DNA of 8,437 bases, taken from the NCBI GenBank assembly GCA_002071245.1, contig MWEV01000229.1, forward strand, positions 1 to 8,437, read 5' to 3'. This document shows positions 1 to 6,437 of this stretch, piece by piece (the stretch's first letter is position 1; each line of letters opens with the position of its first letter). A program made the translations under genes and the position numbers. The notes beneath the pieces were generated by a model, which was not told where the DNA came from, ran no database searches, and saw nothing but the letters and a program-made list of their open reading frames with translations. Origin of the DNA: Deltaproteobacteria bacterium ADurb.Bin026 (lineage in GTDB: Bacteria; Desulfobacterota; Syntrophorhabdia; Syntrophorhabdales; Syntrophorhabdaceae).

Positions 1-48
1 ACAGTAAATAACGACTTCTGTCGTGAGAAGGGGAGGCTCAACGGGCTT
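1..48 (+). other. left-edge junction, probably the end of an upstream flagellar rod gene
   Basis: The window begins just before flgA. Stops occur at 5-7 (TAA) and 9-11 (TAA) in the two frames not used by flgA, so an upstream gene, flgG by the usual order, may end at one of them. Too few codons remain to recognise it. The stretch AGGGGAGG at 29-36 is the best ribosome binding candidate for flgA. The flgA frame itself stays open to the first base of the window. Confidence 0.35.
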
Positions 49-738
49 TTGCTCTGGGTTTTTATCTGTCTTCTGTCTTCTGTCTTCTGCCTTCTGCCTT
101 CTGTCTCTTACGCTGCAAGACAATCCACGGTAGAGGTGCAACTGATTAACTTTATAAAACAGTTTTATGAGGATAGAGAAGGCATTCAGGTTAAATTCAA
201 CAGTTATCCGTCTATTTTAAAGGAAAACGCAAGTGTAAATCATATCAACTTTACGAAAATACCCGATGCGAACGGAGACGGTATTTGTACGATGGAGGTC
301 ACAACAAAACAGGGTTTCAGAAAGAACGTCCATGTGTCGTTCAAGGTGTTTGTTAAAAAACATATCTATGTTTTGAAACAGAATCTGAAAAGGGGCGATG
401 TAATTAATGCTGGAGACATAATTAAAAAGGAAATACTGCTGAATGAAAATAAAGGAAGATACCCGTTGGATATAGAAGAAATTATTGGAAAGACAGTCAA
501 AAAGGATATCAATGCTGGCACGGTAGTTAAAAACGACATGATAGAAGACCGTTATGTCGTAAAAACAAACGAGATTGTAAGTATCTTAGCTCAAAACAAC
601 AGAATCATGGTAAAAACAAAAGGAAGGGCGATCGAGAAAGGAAAGATCGGGGATGTTATAAGGGTTAAGAATGTAAGTTCCAACAAGGAGATTCTCGGAA
701 AGGTCGTCGGCAGCGGTGTTGTAACTGTCGATATGTAG
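49..738 (+). CDS. flgA: FlgA, flagellar P-ring assembly chaperone (periplasmic)
   Basis: FlgA is a periplasmic chaperone that helps FlgI polymerise into the P ring around the rod. The 229-residue product has a hydrophobic leader (residues 2-20) ending in VSYA-A, a likely signal peptidase I site near residue 22. A FlgA N-terminal region follows, then a SAF-type domain from about residue 104 (LKRGDVINAGDI) and a C-terminal beta-rich part ending GSGVVTVDM, all typical of the family. The start used is TTG at 49 with AGGGGAGG at 29-36, a spacing of 12 that is longer than usual. No ATG or GTG in frame precedes it within the window, but the frame is open to base 1, so a start further left is possible and would add the basic residues this leader lacks. 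The leader is built from a heptanucleotide repeat (66-107). flgH follows after 16 nt. Confidence 0.93.
   Translation: MLWVFICLLSSVFCLLPSVSYAARQSTVEVQLINFIKQFYEDREGIQVKFNSYPSILKENASVNHINFTKIPDANGDGICTMEVTTKQGFRKNVHVSFKVFVKKHIYVLKQNLKRGDVINAGDIIKKEILLNENKGRYPLDIEEIIGKTVKKDINAGTVVKNDMIEDRYVVKTNEIVSILAQNNRIMVKTKGRAIEKGKIGDVIRVKNVSSNKEILGKVVGSGVVTVDM
66..107 (+). repeat. heptanucleotide tandem repeat CTGYCTT x6
   Basis: Six consecutive 7-bp units are present: CTGTCTT three times, CTGCCTT twice and a final CTGTCTC. They lie inside flgA and encode most of the hydrophobic core of its signal peptide (LLSSVFCLLPSV). Seven is not a multiple of three, so gain or loss of one unit would shift the flgA frame. 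Such CTTCTGT/CTTCTGC-type heptamers resemble dispersed short tandem repeats seen between genes in some bacteria; that comparison is from memory. Confidence 0.9.
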
Positions 739-754
739 TGAATGGAGGAAGGCT

Positions 755-1489
755 ATGTCAGCCAGAACGAACGAACAAAAAAAGATTGTACTAATAGCGG
801 GAACGATGTTTTTCGCATTTCTGTGTGGATGCAATACAACTGAATATACAAGCCGCATTAGAAATGAACCTTTCAATATAGACAGTACCTTCAAGCAGGT
901 AGCATATCAGCCGCCAAAAAGGCAAAACAACACCGGAACCCTATGGCCAGGAGAGAGGAATACGAATAATTTCTTTTCTGACGGTAGGGCAGCAAAGGTG
1001 GGCGATATTATAACGGTGAAGATTGCAGAGGCGACAAAATCGAATGAAAAGGCAACCACAGATTTAAAAAGGACAGGCGCTGATGTATCCCTTGGTGTTC
1101 CAAACTTTTTTGGTCTTGAAACAAACAATTATCCATCGAGCATTAATCCATCGAGTATGCTTAAGGCAACGGTGAAAAACGATTTCAAGGGTGAGGGCGA
1201 GACGGTTAGGGATGGCTCAATCATTGCAACGCTGTCCGCAAAGGTGGTAGAGGTCATGCCGAACGGTAACCTGGCAGTGGAAGGCAAGAGGGAGATTACG
1301 TTAAATAACGAAAGAAAAGAGATGTTGCTACAGGGTGTCGTAAGGCCGAAAGATATCGCTGCTGATAATTCTGTATTTTCAACACAGGTGGCTGATGCAA
1401 AGGTCATCCTGACAGGCATTGGTGTCATAGGTGAAAAACAGGCACCGGGGTGGCTTGCCAGAATATTCGATCTCGTATGGCCGTTTTGA
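755..1489 (+). CDS. flgH: FlgH, flagellar L-ring lipoprotein
   Basis: FlgH forms the outer-membrane L ring through which the rod passes. The 244-residue product begins with a basic n-region and a hydrophobic stretch ending in the lipobox L-C-G-C, giving a lipidated Cys at residue 26. The family hallmark follows: LWPG near residue 63, then RAAKVGDIITVKIAEATKS, then the beta-rich body, with the typical C-terminal ending IFDLVWPF. Length is normal for FlgH. The ATG at 755 has GGAGG at 744-748, a spacing of 6. A 15-nt-period partial duplication (CCATCGAG at 1133-1140 and 1148-1155) encodes PSSINPSS. The gene sits between flgA and flgI, the standard ring-gene order. Confidence 0.97.
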   Translation: MSARTNEQKKIVLIAGTMFFAFLCGCNTTEYTSRIRNEPFNIDSTFKQVAYQPPKRQNNTGTLWPGERNTNNFFSDGRAAKVGDIITVKIAEATKSNEKATTDLKRTGADVSLGVPNFFGLETNNYPSSINPSSMLKATVKNDFKGEGETVRDGSIIATLSAKVVEVMPNGNLAVEGKREITLNNERKEMLLQGVVRPKDIAADNSVFSTQVADAKVILTGIGVIGEKQAPGWLARIFDLVWPF

Positions 1490-1498
1490 AGGAATAGG

Positions 1499-1573
1499 AT
1501 GTGTATAGCTGAAGGATTTAGATTTTGGCGATTGGGAAGGTTTATGTTCTGGAAATATTGGGGACGAAGATGA
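1499..1573 (+). CDS. candidate 24-residue micro-ORF bridging flgH and flgI
   Basis: This small ATG-initiated frame starts 9 nt after the flgH stop, with AAGGA at 1489-1493 (spacing 5). It ends in a TGA at 1571-1573 that overlaps the flgI ATG as ATGA. The peptide is basic and aromatic-rich, with Trp at residues 10, 18 and 21 and a C-terminal Gly-Arg-Arg. It resembles no known protein. The most likely role, if translated, is to carry ribosomes across the 80-nt gap so that flgI is translationally coupled to flgH. Chance is a real alternative for a frame this short. Confidence 0.3.
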   Translation: MCIAEGFRFWRLGRFMFWKYWGRR

Positions 1574-2718
1574 AAAACATATGTTATAAAAATTCTAAAT
1601 TATTTTGTATCATTTTGATTTTCTCTGTTCTTTTTTCTCTGTCCTTTGCACAACATGGTGAGGCTGCGAGGATAAAGGAGCTATGCTATATAAACGGGGT
1701 AAGGGGAAACCAACTCGTAGGTTATGGGCTTGTAATAGGCTTGCAGGGAACGGGGGATAAGGCAAATACAATCTTTACTACTCAATCACTTGCAAACATG
1801 CTCGAAAAAATGGGATTGAGGGTTGCCCCTAATGCAACAAAGGTTAAGAACGTTGCCGCTGTCATAGTTACTGCCGATCTGCCGCCATTCGGCAAGACAG
1901 GGACAAAGATAGATGCAACAGTTTCATCTATCGGTGATTCGAGTTCTTTGAGTGGTGGAGTCCTTCTCATGACGCCTCTTAAAGGCGCCGATGGTGAAGT
2001 ATATGCTGTGGCGCAGGGACCCCTTGTTGTGGGCGGCATCTCTGCTGCAGGGCAGGGTGCATCCATGCAAAAGAACCATACTACCGTTGGAAGGATACCA
2101 AACGGCGTAACAATAGAAAAAGAGATAGGCTATGAATACATAAAGGCTCAATCGATTGTAATATCTCTTAAAAATCCAGATTTTACAACGGCAAGAAGGA
2201 TAGAAGAACGCATCAATGCGATATACGGGGGTATCTCGTATGCGGATGATGGCGGAACCATCAGTGTAAAGATCCCTGACAGAGAAAGCGCAAACCCCGT
2301 AAAGTTTATTTCGGCAATCGAAAACATAGATGTCAAGGCCGATATGCTGGCGAAGATCGTAGTAGATGAAAAGACCGGGACTATCGTGATAGGACATAAT
2401 GTCAGGATTTCAACGGTTGCCATATCGCAAGGCAATATAAGCGTTATGGTCAAAGAAGACCAAAAGGTTAGCCAGCCCCTGCCCTTTGCGCCGGGTGCAG
2501 CAGGAGGTATTGCAGGTGCGCAGACGGTTATTACACCTGAAACACAGATTCGTGTTGATGAGGAAAAAGGTAAATTCAGGCTGATAGAAGGCGATGTAAC
2601 AATAAAGGAATTGGTGAATGTGCTTAATGCAGTTGGTGTTTCAACAAGGGAGATGATATCGATATTGCAGACCATAAAGGCGGCAGGTGCCTTACATGCG
2701 GAGCTTGAAATAATATGA
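1570..2718 (+). CDS. flgI: FlgI, flagellar P-ring protein
   Basis: FlgI polymerises in the periplasm to form the P ring, assisted by FlgA. From the ATG at 1570 the product is 382 residues. It has a signal peptide with basic n-region, a long hydrophobic core and likely cleavage after SLSFA. The highly conserved FlgI body follows: ARIKELCYINGVRGNQLVGY, GLVIGLQGTGD, FTTQSLANML, NVAAVIVTADLP, and LMTPLKGADGEVYAVAQG. The end, MISILQTIKAAGALHAEL, is also typical. An in-frame TTG at 1525 would add 15 residues in front of the signal peptide. The ATG is preferred because it leaves a proper n-region, has GGGGA at 1560-1564, and overlaps the upstream micro-ORF stop as ATGA. Confidence 0.97.
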   Translation: MKNICYKNSKLFCIILIFSVLFSLSFAQHGEAARIKELCYINGVRGNQLVGYGLVIGLQGTGDKANTIFTTQSLANMLEKMGLRVAPNATKVKNVAAVIVTADLPPFGKTGTKIDATVSSIGDSSSLSGGVLLMTPLKGADGEVYAVAQGPLVVGGISAAGQGASMQKNHTTVGRIPNGVTIEKEIGYEYIKAQSIVISLKNPDFTTARRIEERINAIYGGISYADDGGTISVKIPDRESANPVKFISAIENIDVKADMLAKIVVDEKTGTIVIGHNVRISTVAISQGNISVMVKEDQKVSQPLPFAPGAAGGIAGAQTVITPETQIRVDEEKGKFRLIEGDVTIKELVNVLNAVGVSTREMISILQTIKAAGALHAELEII

Positions 2719-2783
2719 AAGGTGTTTACGATATCTACGGTATGATGCCTGATTATTTTAGGAAGGGGTTGTTTTATGGATAG
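2715..2783 (+). CDS. candidate 22-residue micro-ORF bridging flgI and flgJ
   Basis: An ATG at 2715 overlaps the flgI stop as ATGA. The frame runs 22 codons and ends with TAG at 2781-2783, just past the flgJ ATG at 2776. It thus spans exactly the flgI-flgJ gap. The peptide (tyrosine-rich, with DIYGMMPDYF in the middle) is not recognised. GGAG at 2700-2703 is rather far upstream, so initiation would rely on coupling to flgI termination. It may be a re-initiation relay or chance. Confidence 0.25.
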   Translation: MKGVYDIYGMMPDYFRKGLFYG

Positions 2784-3156
2784 CGTTGAAAAAATGGACT
2801 TACGGATGCCGGTACAAAACGTTTCCAGCATAAAGACCGATTTGCGCAGTCTCGGTGCAAAGTCAAACAATGGGAAGACCAATGTCGAGAAGATAGCGCA
2901 GGAGTTCGAATCGTACCTGATGTTTACAATGCTTAAGGAGCTCGAAAAAACTGCAAATTTAACAAAAAAGGGACATACCGAGCAGACTTATATGTCTTTA
3001 GTTTATGAAAAGGCGGCGGACTTTATGGCGAAGAAGGGTATAGGGATAAAGGAGATGCTTGTAGAACATATGGAAAAAAATACTAAAGTTTTATCGACAA
3101 ACGGCGATAATATAGCTAAGGTAAAAAAGGAGGAATTCCATGAAGATAACCAATAA
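2776..3156 (+). CDS. flgJ: FlgJ-type rod-binding protein, lacking the muramidase domain
   Basis: This 126-residue protein carries only the FlgJ N-terminal rod-binding (rod-cap) domain, about residues 37-98. Visible landmarks are IAQEFESYLMFTMLKELEK and the helix-end pattern AADFMAKKGIGI. Beta- and gammaproteobacterial FlgJ proteins add a C-terminal glucosaminidase domain of about 150 residues. It is absent here, so a separate enzyme must open the peptidoglycan, as in other deltaproteobacterial systems. The ATG at 2776 has GGAAGGGG at 2761-2768. Residues after about 100 form a polar, lysine-rich tail whose DNA also holds a sigma-28 promoter and the flgM ribosome binding site, which may explain its composition. 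The end overlaps flgM by 17 nt. Confidence 0.92.
   Translation: MDSVEKMDLRMPVQNVSSIKTDLRSLGAKSNNGKTNVEKIAQEFESYLMFTMLKELEKTANLTKKGHTEQTYMSLVYEKAADFMAKKGIGIKEMLVEHMEKNTKVLSTNGDNIAKVKKEEFHEDNQ
3084..3110 (+). promoter_or_regulatory. sigma-28 (FliA) promoter inside flgJ, driving flgM onward
   Basis: The -35 element TAAAGTTT (3084-3091) matches the flagellar sigma-28 consensus exactly. After 11 nt comes GGCGATAA (3103-3110), one mismatch from GCCGATAA. Expected transcription start is near 3117, about 23 nt before the flgM ATG, with AAGGAGG in between. It would create a class 3 unit starting with flgM, giving the usual FlgM/sigma-28 feedback, and would also lift flgN, flgK, flgL, csrA and fliW. 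Confidence 0.85.
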
Positions 3157-3445
3157 CAAGCATGCCGGTGTAGTTGATACCCTTCTGAAGTCGGTTGACA
3201 ACAAGACGGTGAAAGAACAGGCAACCGATATGAGGGGTAGCATGGATGTTACCGACAAGGTGGAACTCTCGGGAAATAAGAAAATTGTGGAAAGTCTTGT
3301 CGAAAGGGTGAAGGCGATTCCTGATGTAAGGCAGGATAAGGTTGACCAGATAAGACAGGCTATAAAATCGGAAACCTATAATGTGAAAGGTGAACTTGTG
3401 GCAAAAAGCATACTGAAAAGCAATATCCTGGATACCATTTTATAA
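3140..3445 (+). CDS. flgM: FlgM, anti-sigma-28 factor
   Basis: FlgM binds and inhibits the flagellar sigma factor FliA until it is exported through the finished hook-basal body. The 101-residue product has the family's disordered, polar first half (with VTDKVELSG) and a C-terminal sigma-binding helical region. The latter shows the conserved pattern IPDVRQDKVDQIRQAIKSE, TYNVKGELVAKSIL, from about residue 54 to 92. The ATG at 3140 is preceded by a strong AAGGAGG (3127-3133). It overlaps flgJ by 17 nt and has its own sigma-28 promoter at 3084-3110. Position directly before flgN and flgKL is the classic arrangement. Confidence 0.93.
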   Translation: MKITNNKHAGVVDTLLKSVDNKTVKEQATDMRGSMDVTDKVELSGNKKIVESLVERVKAIPDVRQDKVDQIRQAIKSETYNVKGELVAKSILKSNILDTIL

Positions 3446-3459
3446 ATACAGGGCTTATA

Positions 3460-3885
3460 ATGGAACATATTGTTATTGAAATAGCCGTGCAAGAACTACA
3501 TGCCTTAAAGGATTTTTTAAAGGCGATAAAAGAGGAACGCGATTCTATCATCTCTTTTTCACTCGAGGGTATCACAAGGGGAAACAACAGAAAAGAAGAG
3601 ATACTTAGAAAGATCGAATATCTTGAGTGTGAAAAAAACAGACTCATTGAAGAACTAAGCGATCCTGACAGCATATTCAAAAGTGAAAAGTGGATGCATT
3701 TATCACATGAAACAAGAACAGTAATGAAAGAAATAAACGAATCCCTTGAAAAAAACATGAAACTTCTTTCCTTTTCAATGGATCATCTAAAGGGTTCCAT
3801 TGAAAATATCATGGGCTTTATAAACAACACCGCATATCTGAACAAAAAAACACGTGTTTCTCTTTTCCCATCACGGGAGATATAG
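3460..3885 (+). CDS. flgN: FlgN-like export chaperone for FlgK and FlgL
   Basis: FlgN is a cytoplasmic chaperone that delivers the hook-filament junction proteins FlgK and FlgL to the flagellar export apparatus. The 141-residue product is almost wholly helical and heptad-like, rich in Glu and Lys, as expected for FlgN. FlgN proteins are poorly conserved, so the call rests on size, predicted helical character and position between flgM and flgK. The ATG at 3460 has only a weak AGGG (3450-3453). The stop at 3883-3885 is one base before the flgK ATG. An 11-bp inverted repeat lies inside the gene (3772-3806). Confidence 0.82.
   Translation: MEHIVIEIAVQELHALKDFLKAIKEERDSIISFSLEGITRGNNRKEEILRKIEYLECEKNRLIEELSDPDSIFKSEKWMHLSHETRTVMKEINESLEKNMKLLSFSMDHLKGSIENIMGFINNTAYLNKKTRVSLFPSREI
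3772..3806. repeat. 11-bp perfect inverted repeat inside flgN
   Basis: Arms TTTTCAATGGA (3772-3782) and TCCATTGAAAA (3796-3806) are perfect reverse complements separated by 13 nt. They could form a stem-loop in the mRNA between flgM/flgN and flgK. No T-run follows on either strand, so it does not look like an intrinsic terminator. It lies in coding sequence and may be coincidental. Confidence 0.6.
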
Positions 3886-3886
3886 G

Positions 3887-5308
3887 ATGAGCATAGCATC
3901 TATATTGAATATCGCTAAAAATGCCGTTTCTTTAAATCAGACCTCGATTCAGGTCACATCACACAATATATCGAATGTAAACACAAAGGGTTATTCAAGG
4001 CAAGAGGTGGTTATCACAGAAGAAACACCGATGCTGATTGGAAATGTTCTGATTGGAAATGGGGCAAAAGTAAGCGGTATAATAAGATACCACGATAAAT
4101 ATCTTGATCAGCAGATTGCAAAGAAAAGTACGGAATTTGGTGAACATCAGATATACAAAAGGTATTTCGAAAGGGTAGAAAGTGTTCTGAACGAAGACAG
4201 CACCAAATTAACCGAAAACATAACTGCATTTTTTAATGCATGGCAGGAGTTGTCAACTGACCCTCAAAACGTTGCGATGAGAGGGGGTCTAAAGTCAAGT
4301 GCTCAGCAGATGACTCGGTCGATAAACAACATCTATAACGAATTGAAAGGTTTGCAGATAGAGCTGAACAACAACGTAAAGATGGAAGTAGCTGATATCA
4401 ACAGGATTACAGCATCCATTGCAGACTTGAATAATAAAGTGTTCCAGGGAAGTTCTAGTTCGAGTGAGGCAAACGACTATCTTGACAGAAGAACGCAGTA
4501 TGTCAAGGAGCTTTCAAGTAAGATAGGCATTATATCCTTTGAAGATGAATATGGACGCATGACGATTATGACGTCCAAAGGTAAGTCGCTTGTTGATGGC
4601 GGACAGTCATGGGAACTTGGTGTGAAGACCAATCAAGATACAGGTTTTTATAGGGTAGGCTGGGAGGATTTTTCAGGGAATTTTATAGATATAACAGATG
4701 ATATCAACTCCGGCGGCGTTTACGGCTTACTGGAGATGAGGGACAACCAAATAAACGATTTTATTGCGGATACCGATAAGCTTGCAGAGGTCATTATATC
4801 TGAAGTGAATAGTTTACACAAAAACGGCTATACGCAAAACCATAATGTGTTGGATCCAAACCCTGATGGGATTCCATTTTTTAGAGAGCTTACAGGGCTT
4901 TATGCAAAGGATATTGATATATCTGATAAGATCAAATTGGATCTGAAGAACATTGCATCGTCTTCTGAAGTAGATATAACAGGAAAACCGATAGGAAACG
5001 GAATAGCCATTGATATTGCGGCGTTGATGGAAAAGGGTCTCTTTGACGGAAATACGTCTACCTTCGTTGATTATACGTCAACGCTTACAAACAAGATTGG
5101 ACAGCTCACAAAAGGCGCAAAGGATTTTGCCCAATACAGTGAAGATACGATGAATCTAATGGAAAAACAGAGAGAGGGTATATCAGGGGTATCCCTCGAT
5201 GAGGAGATGGCAGATCTGATTAAGTATCAATATGCATTTCAAGCGGCTTCACGGTTGTTTACAGTGGCTGATGAACTTTTCCAAACTTTACTTGGGGCAT
5301 TTAAATGA
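3887..5308 (+). CDS. flgK: FlgK, hook-filament junction protein 1 (HAP1)
   Basis: FlgK joins the hook to the filament and is secreted by the flagellar type III system without a cleaved signal. The 473-residue product shows the conserved N-terminal D0/D1 helix: SILNIAKNAVSLNQTSIQV, then SHNISNVNTKGYSRQ. The C-terminal D0 helix (SLDEEMADLIKYQYAFQAAS, then DELFQTLLGAF) packs against it. The middle is the usual variable region. The ATG at 3887 is chosen over an in-frame GTG at 3854, which lies in flgN and would add 11 residues not typical of FlgK. GGGAG at 3875-3879 is well spaced. A 15-nt tandem duplication at 4034-4063 gives LIGNVLIGNG. The TGA overlaps the flgL ATG as ATGA. Confidence 0.96.
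   Translation: MSIASILNIAKNAVSLNQTSIQVTSHNISNVNTKGYSRQEVVITEETPMLIGNVLIGNGAKVSGIIRYHDKYLDQQIAKKSTEFGEHQIYKRYFERVESVLNEDSTKLTENITAFFNAWQELSTDPQNVAMRGGLKSSAQQMTRSINNIYNELKGLQIELNNNVKMEVADINRITASIADLNNKVFQGSSSSSEANDYLDRRTQYVKELSSKIGIISFEDEYGRMTIMTSKGKSLVDGGQSWELGVKTNQDTGFYRVGWEDFSGNFIDITDDINSGGVYGLLEMRDNQINDFIADTDKLAEVIISEVNSLHKNGYTQNHNVLDPNPDGIPFFRELTGLYAKDIDISDKIKLDLKNIASSSEVDITGKPIGNGIAIDIAALMEKGLFDGNTSTFVDYTSTLTNKIGQLTKGAKDFAQYSEDTMNLMEKQREGISGVSLDEEMADLIKYQYAFQAASRLFTVADELFQTLLGAFK
4034..4063 (+). repeat. 15-nt in-frame tandem duplication in flgK
   Basis: CTGATTGGAAATGTT (4034-4048) is followed directly by CTGATTGGAAATGGG (4049-4063), 13 of 15 bases alike. It encodes LIGNV then LIGNG just after the conserved N-terminal helix region. 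The frame is kept, so it looks like a small tolerated duplication. Confidence 0.8.
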
Positions 5309-6192
5309 GGGTAACCGATAGAATAAAATTCGATGCATTTAAAAACAACCTTGCATTGATAAAATCGAATCTCGACAAGACCCAGAACAAGATTGCATCA
5401 GGCAAAAAGATATTGGTCCCATCTGATGATCCTGTTTCTTCTTCTGTGGCAGTTGGGTTTAATGCAGAAAAGGGACTGAACGCACAATATGGAAGGAATA
5501 TTGAAAGACTTAAGACCACAGGTGTTTTCTATGAAACATCCATAAACAGTGTAAACAATATGCTTACAAGGGCTAAAGAGATAGCGATTGTCCAGGCATC
5601 TGATACAGTAAACGCTGAGACGAGGAAGTCGGCAGGCGAGGAGGTTAAAGGCATTATCGAGCGCCTTGTTGCTATTGGGAACACAAAGGTAGGTAATCAT
5701 TATATCTTTGGTGGAAAAAAGTCAAATAATACACCTTTTTCGATAGATAGTGATTACAATGTGACTTTTAACGGCTCAAATGAAGTATCCTCCATATTTG
5801 TTGACAAGGGCACAAAAGAGGATGCCGGTATTTCGGGTGACAAAGTTTTTATCTCTGATACAAACATCTTTAATGTATTGAAAAACTTTAAAGATGCGCT
5901 CGAGACAAACAACAAAACAGGCATAAGAAATGCATTGGATGGTTTAGATAAATCACTTGAAAAAACACAGACAAACCTTGTACATGTGGGGACTTATACT
6001 GCAAGGATTGAAAATTTCATCGAATATAATGAATCAAAAAACAACAACATCATCGAGACTTTATCTCAGATAATGGATGTTGATGTTGCGCAGGCTGTGG
6101 TTGATTTCAATTCCCTATCCAATGCCTATGAGGCAATGATCTATACAATGACAAAGATCCAGAATCTAAGCGTGCTTAATTATTTGAGATAG
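5305..6192 (+). CDS. flgL: FlgL, hook-filament junction protein 3 (HAP3)
   Basis: FlgL forms the second junction layer between FlgK and flagellin. The 295-residue product has a flagellin-like N-terminal helix (about residues 10-60) including TQNKIASGKKILVPSDDPV, the signature shared by FlgL and flagellins. GNHYIFGGKKSNNTPF follows near residue 130, typical of FlgL. The C-terminal helix is VDVAQAVVDFNSLSNAYEAM, ending LSVLNYLR. Length is normal. The ATG overlaps the flgK stop (ATGA), so translation is probably coupled; no strong separate Shine-Dalgarno is visible. csrA begins 8 nt downstream. Confidence 0.96.
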   Translation: MRVTDRIKFDAFKNNLALIKSNLDKTQNKIASGKKILVPSDDPVSSSVAVGFNAEKGLNAQYGRNIERLKTTGVFYETSINSVNNMLTRAKEIAIVQASDTVNAETRKSAGEEVKGIIERLVAIGNTKVGNHYIFGGKKSNNTPFSIDSDYNVTFNGSNEVSSIFVDKGTKEDAGISGDKVFISDTNIFNVLKNFKDALETNNKTGIRNALDGLDKSLEKTQTNLVHVGTYTARIENFIEYNESKNNNIIETLSQIMDVDVAQAVVDFNSLSNAYEAMIYTMTKIQNLSVLNYLR

Positions 6193-6200
6193 GACGGTAG

Positions 6201-6437
6201 ATGCTTGTTCTTACAAGAAAAAAGAATGATGGTATCATAATAAAAGGTAAGGATGGCGATATCAGGATCGTTGCAGTAGAGGTTGACAAGGGAAAGGTTA
6301 GGCTGGGCATAGAGGCGCCAAAGGGGTATTTGATTGTACGTGAAGAACTCGTTAGTGAAATCAAAGACGCCAATAGAATGTCGGCAATTGAAAATCTGGA
6401 TGAAATAAAGACATTAATAGGTGACAAAGGTGAGTAA
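6201..6437 (+). CDS. csrA: CsrA, RNA-binding translational regulator
   Basis: CsrA dimers bind GGA motifs in mRNA leaders and, in flagellar loci, repress flagellin translation. The 78-residue product begins MLVLTRK and carries VRLGIEAPKGYLIVREEL. The RNA-contacting Leu4, Arg6 and C-side Arg (residue 47, equivalent to Arg44 of the E. coli protein) are all present. Compared with the B. subtilis and E. coli proteins as I remember them, about three residues are inserted in the first beta turn (IIIKGKDGDI). The C-terminal helix is extended, the region that binds FliW in the B. subtilis system. The start has AGGACGG at 6191-6197, containing a GGA that could allow autoregulation. It overlaps fliW by 8 nt, consistent with the CsrA-FliW partner pair. 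Confidence 0.95.
   Translation: MLVLTRKKNDGIIIKGKDGDIRIVAVEVDKGKVRLGIEAPKGYLIVREELVSEIKDANRMSAIENLDEIKTLIGDKGE

Noticed and set aside
516..531. TGGCACGGTAGTTAAA in flgA, resembling a sigma-54 promoter
   Set aside because: The -12 element lacks the essential GC, and the site lies inside a coding region with no gene start at a suitable distance.
2300..2345. Exact TAAAGTTT at 2300-2307 and GCCGATAT at 2338-2345 inside flgI, both sigma-28-like
   Set aside because: The two boxes are 30 nt apart instead of 11, and no good partner box lies at the right distance from either.
2148..2882. Long open frame on the - strand opposite flgI and flgJ
   Set aside because: It is antisense to clear, well-conserved flagellar genes, has no recognisable motifs and no ribosome binding context.
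3140..3156. Possible frameshift at the flgJ-flgM overlap
   Set aside because: Both genes have complete family-typical ends, and flgM has its own strong Shine-Dalgarno, so this is a normal overlap.
2776..3156. flgJ as a truncated pseudogene missing the muramidase domain
   Set aside because: Single-domain FlgJ is normal outside beta- and gammaproteobacteria, and no remnant of an enzyme domain follows.
4753..4779. ACCGATAA in flgK with an AT-rich upstream box
   Set aside because: The -35 side matches only about five of eight bases, and no gene start follows nearby.
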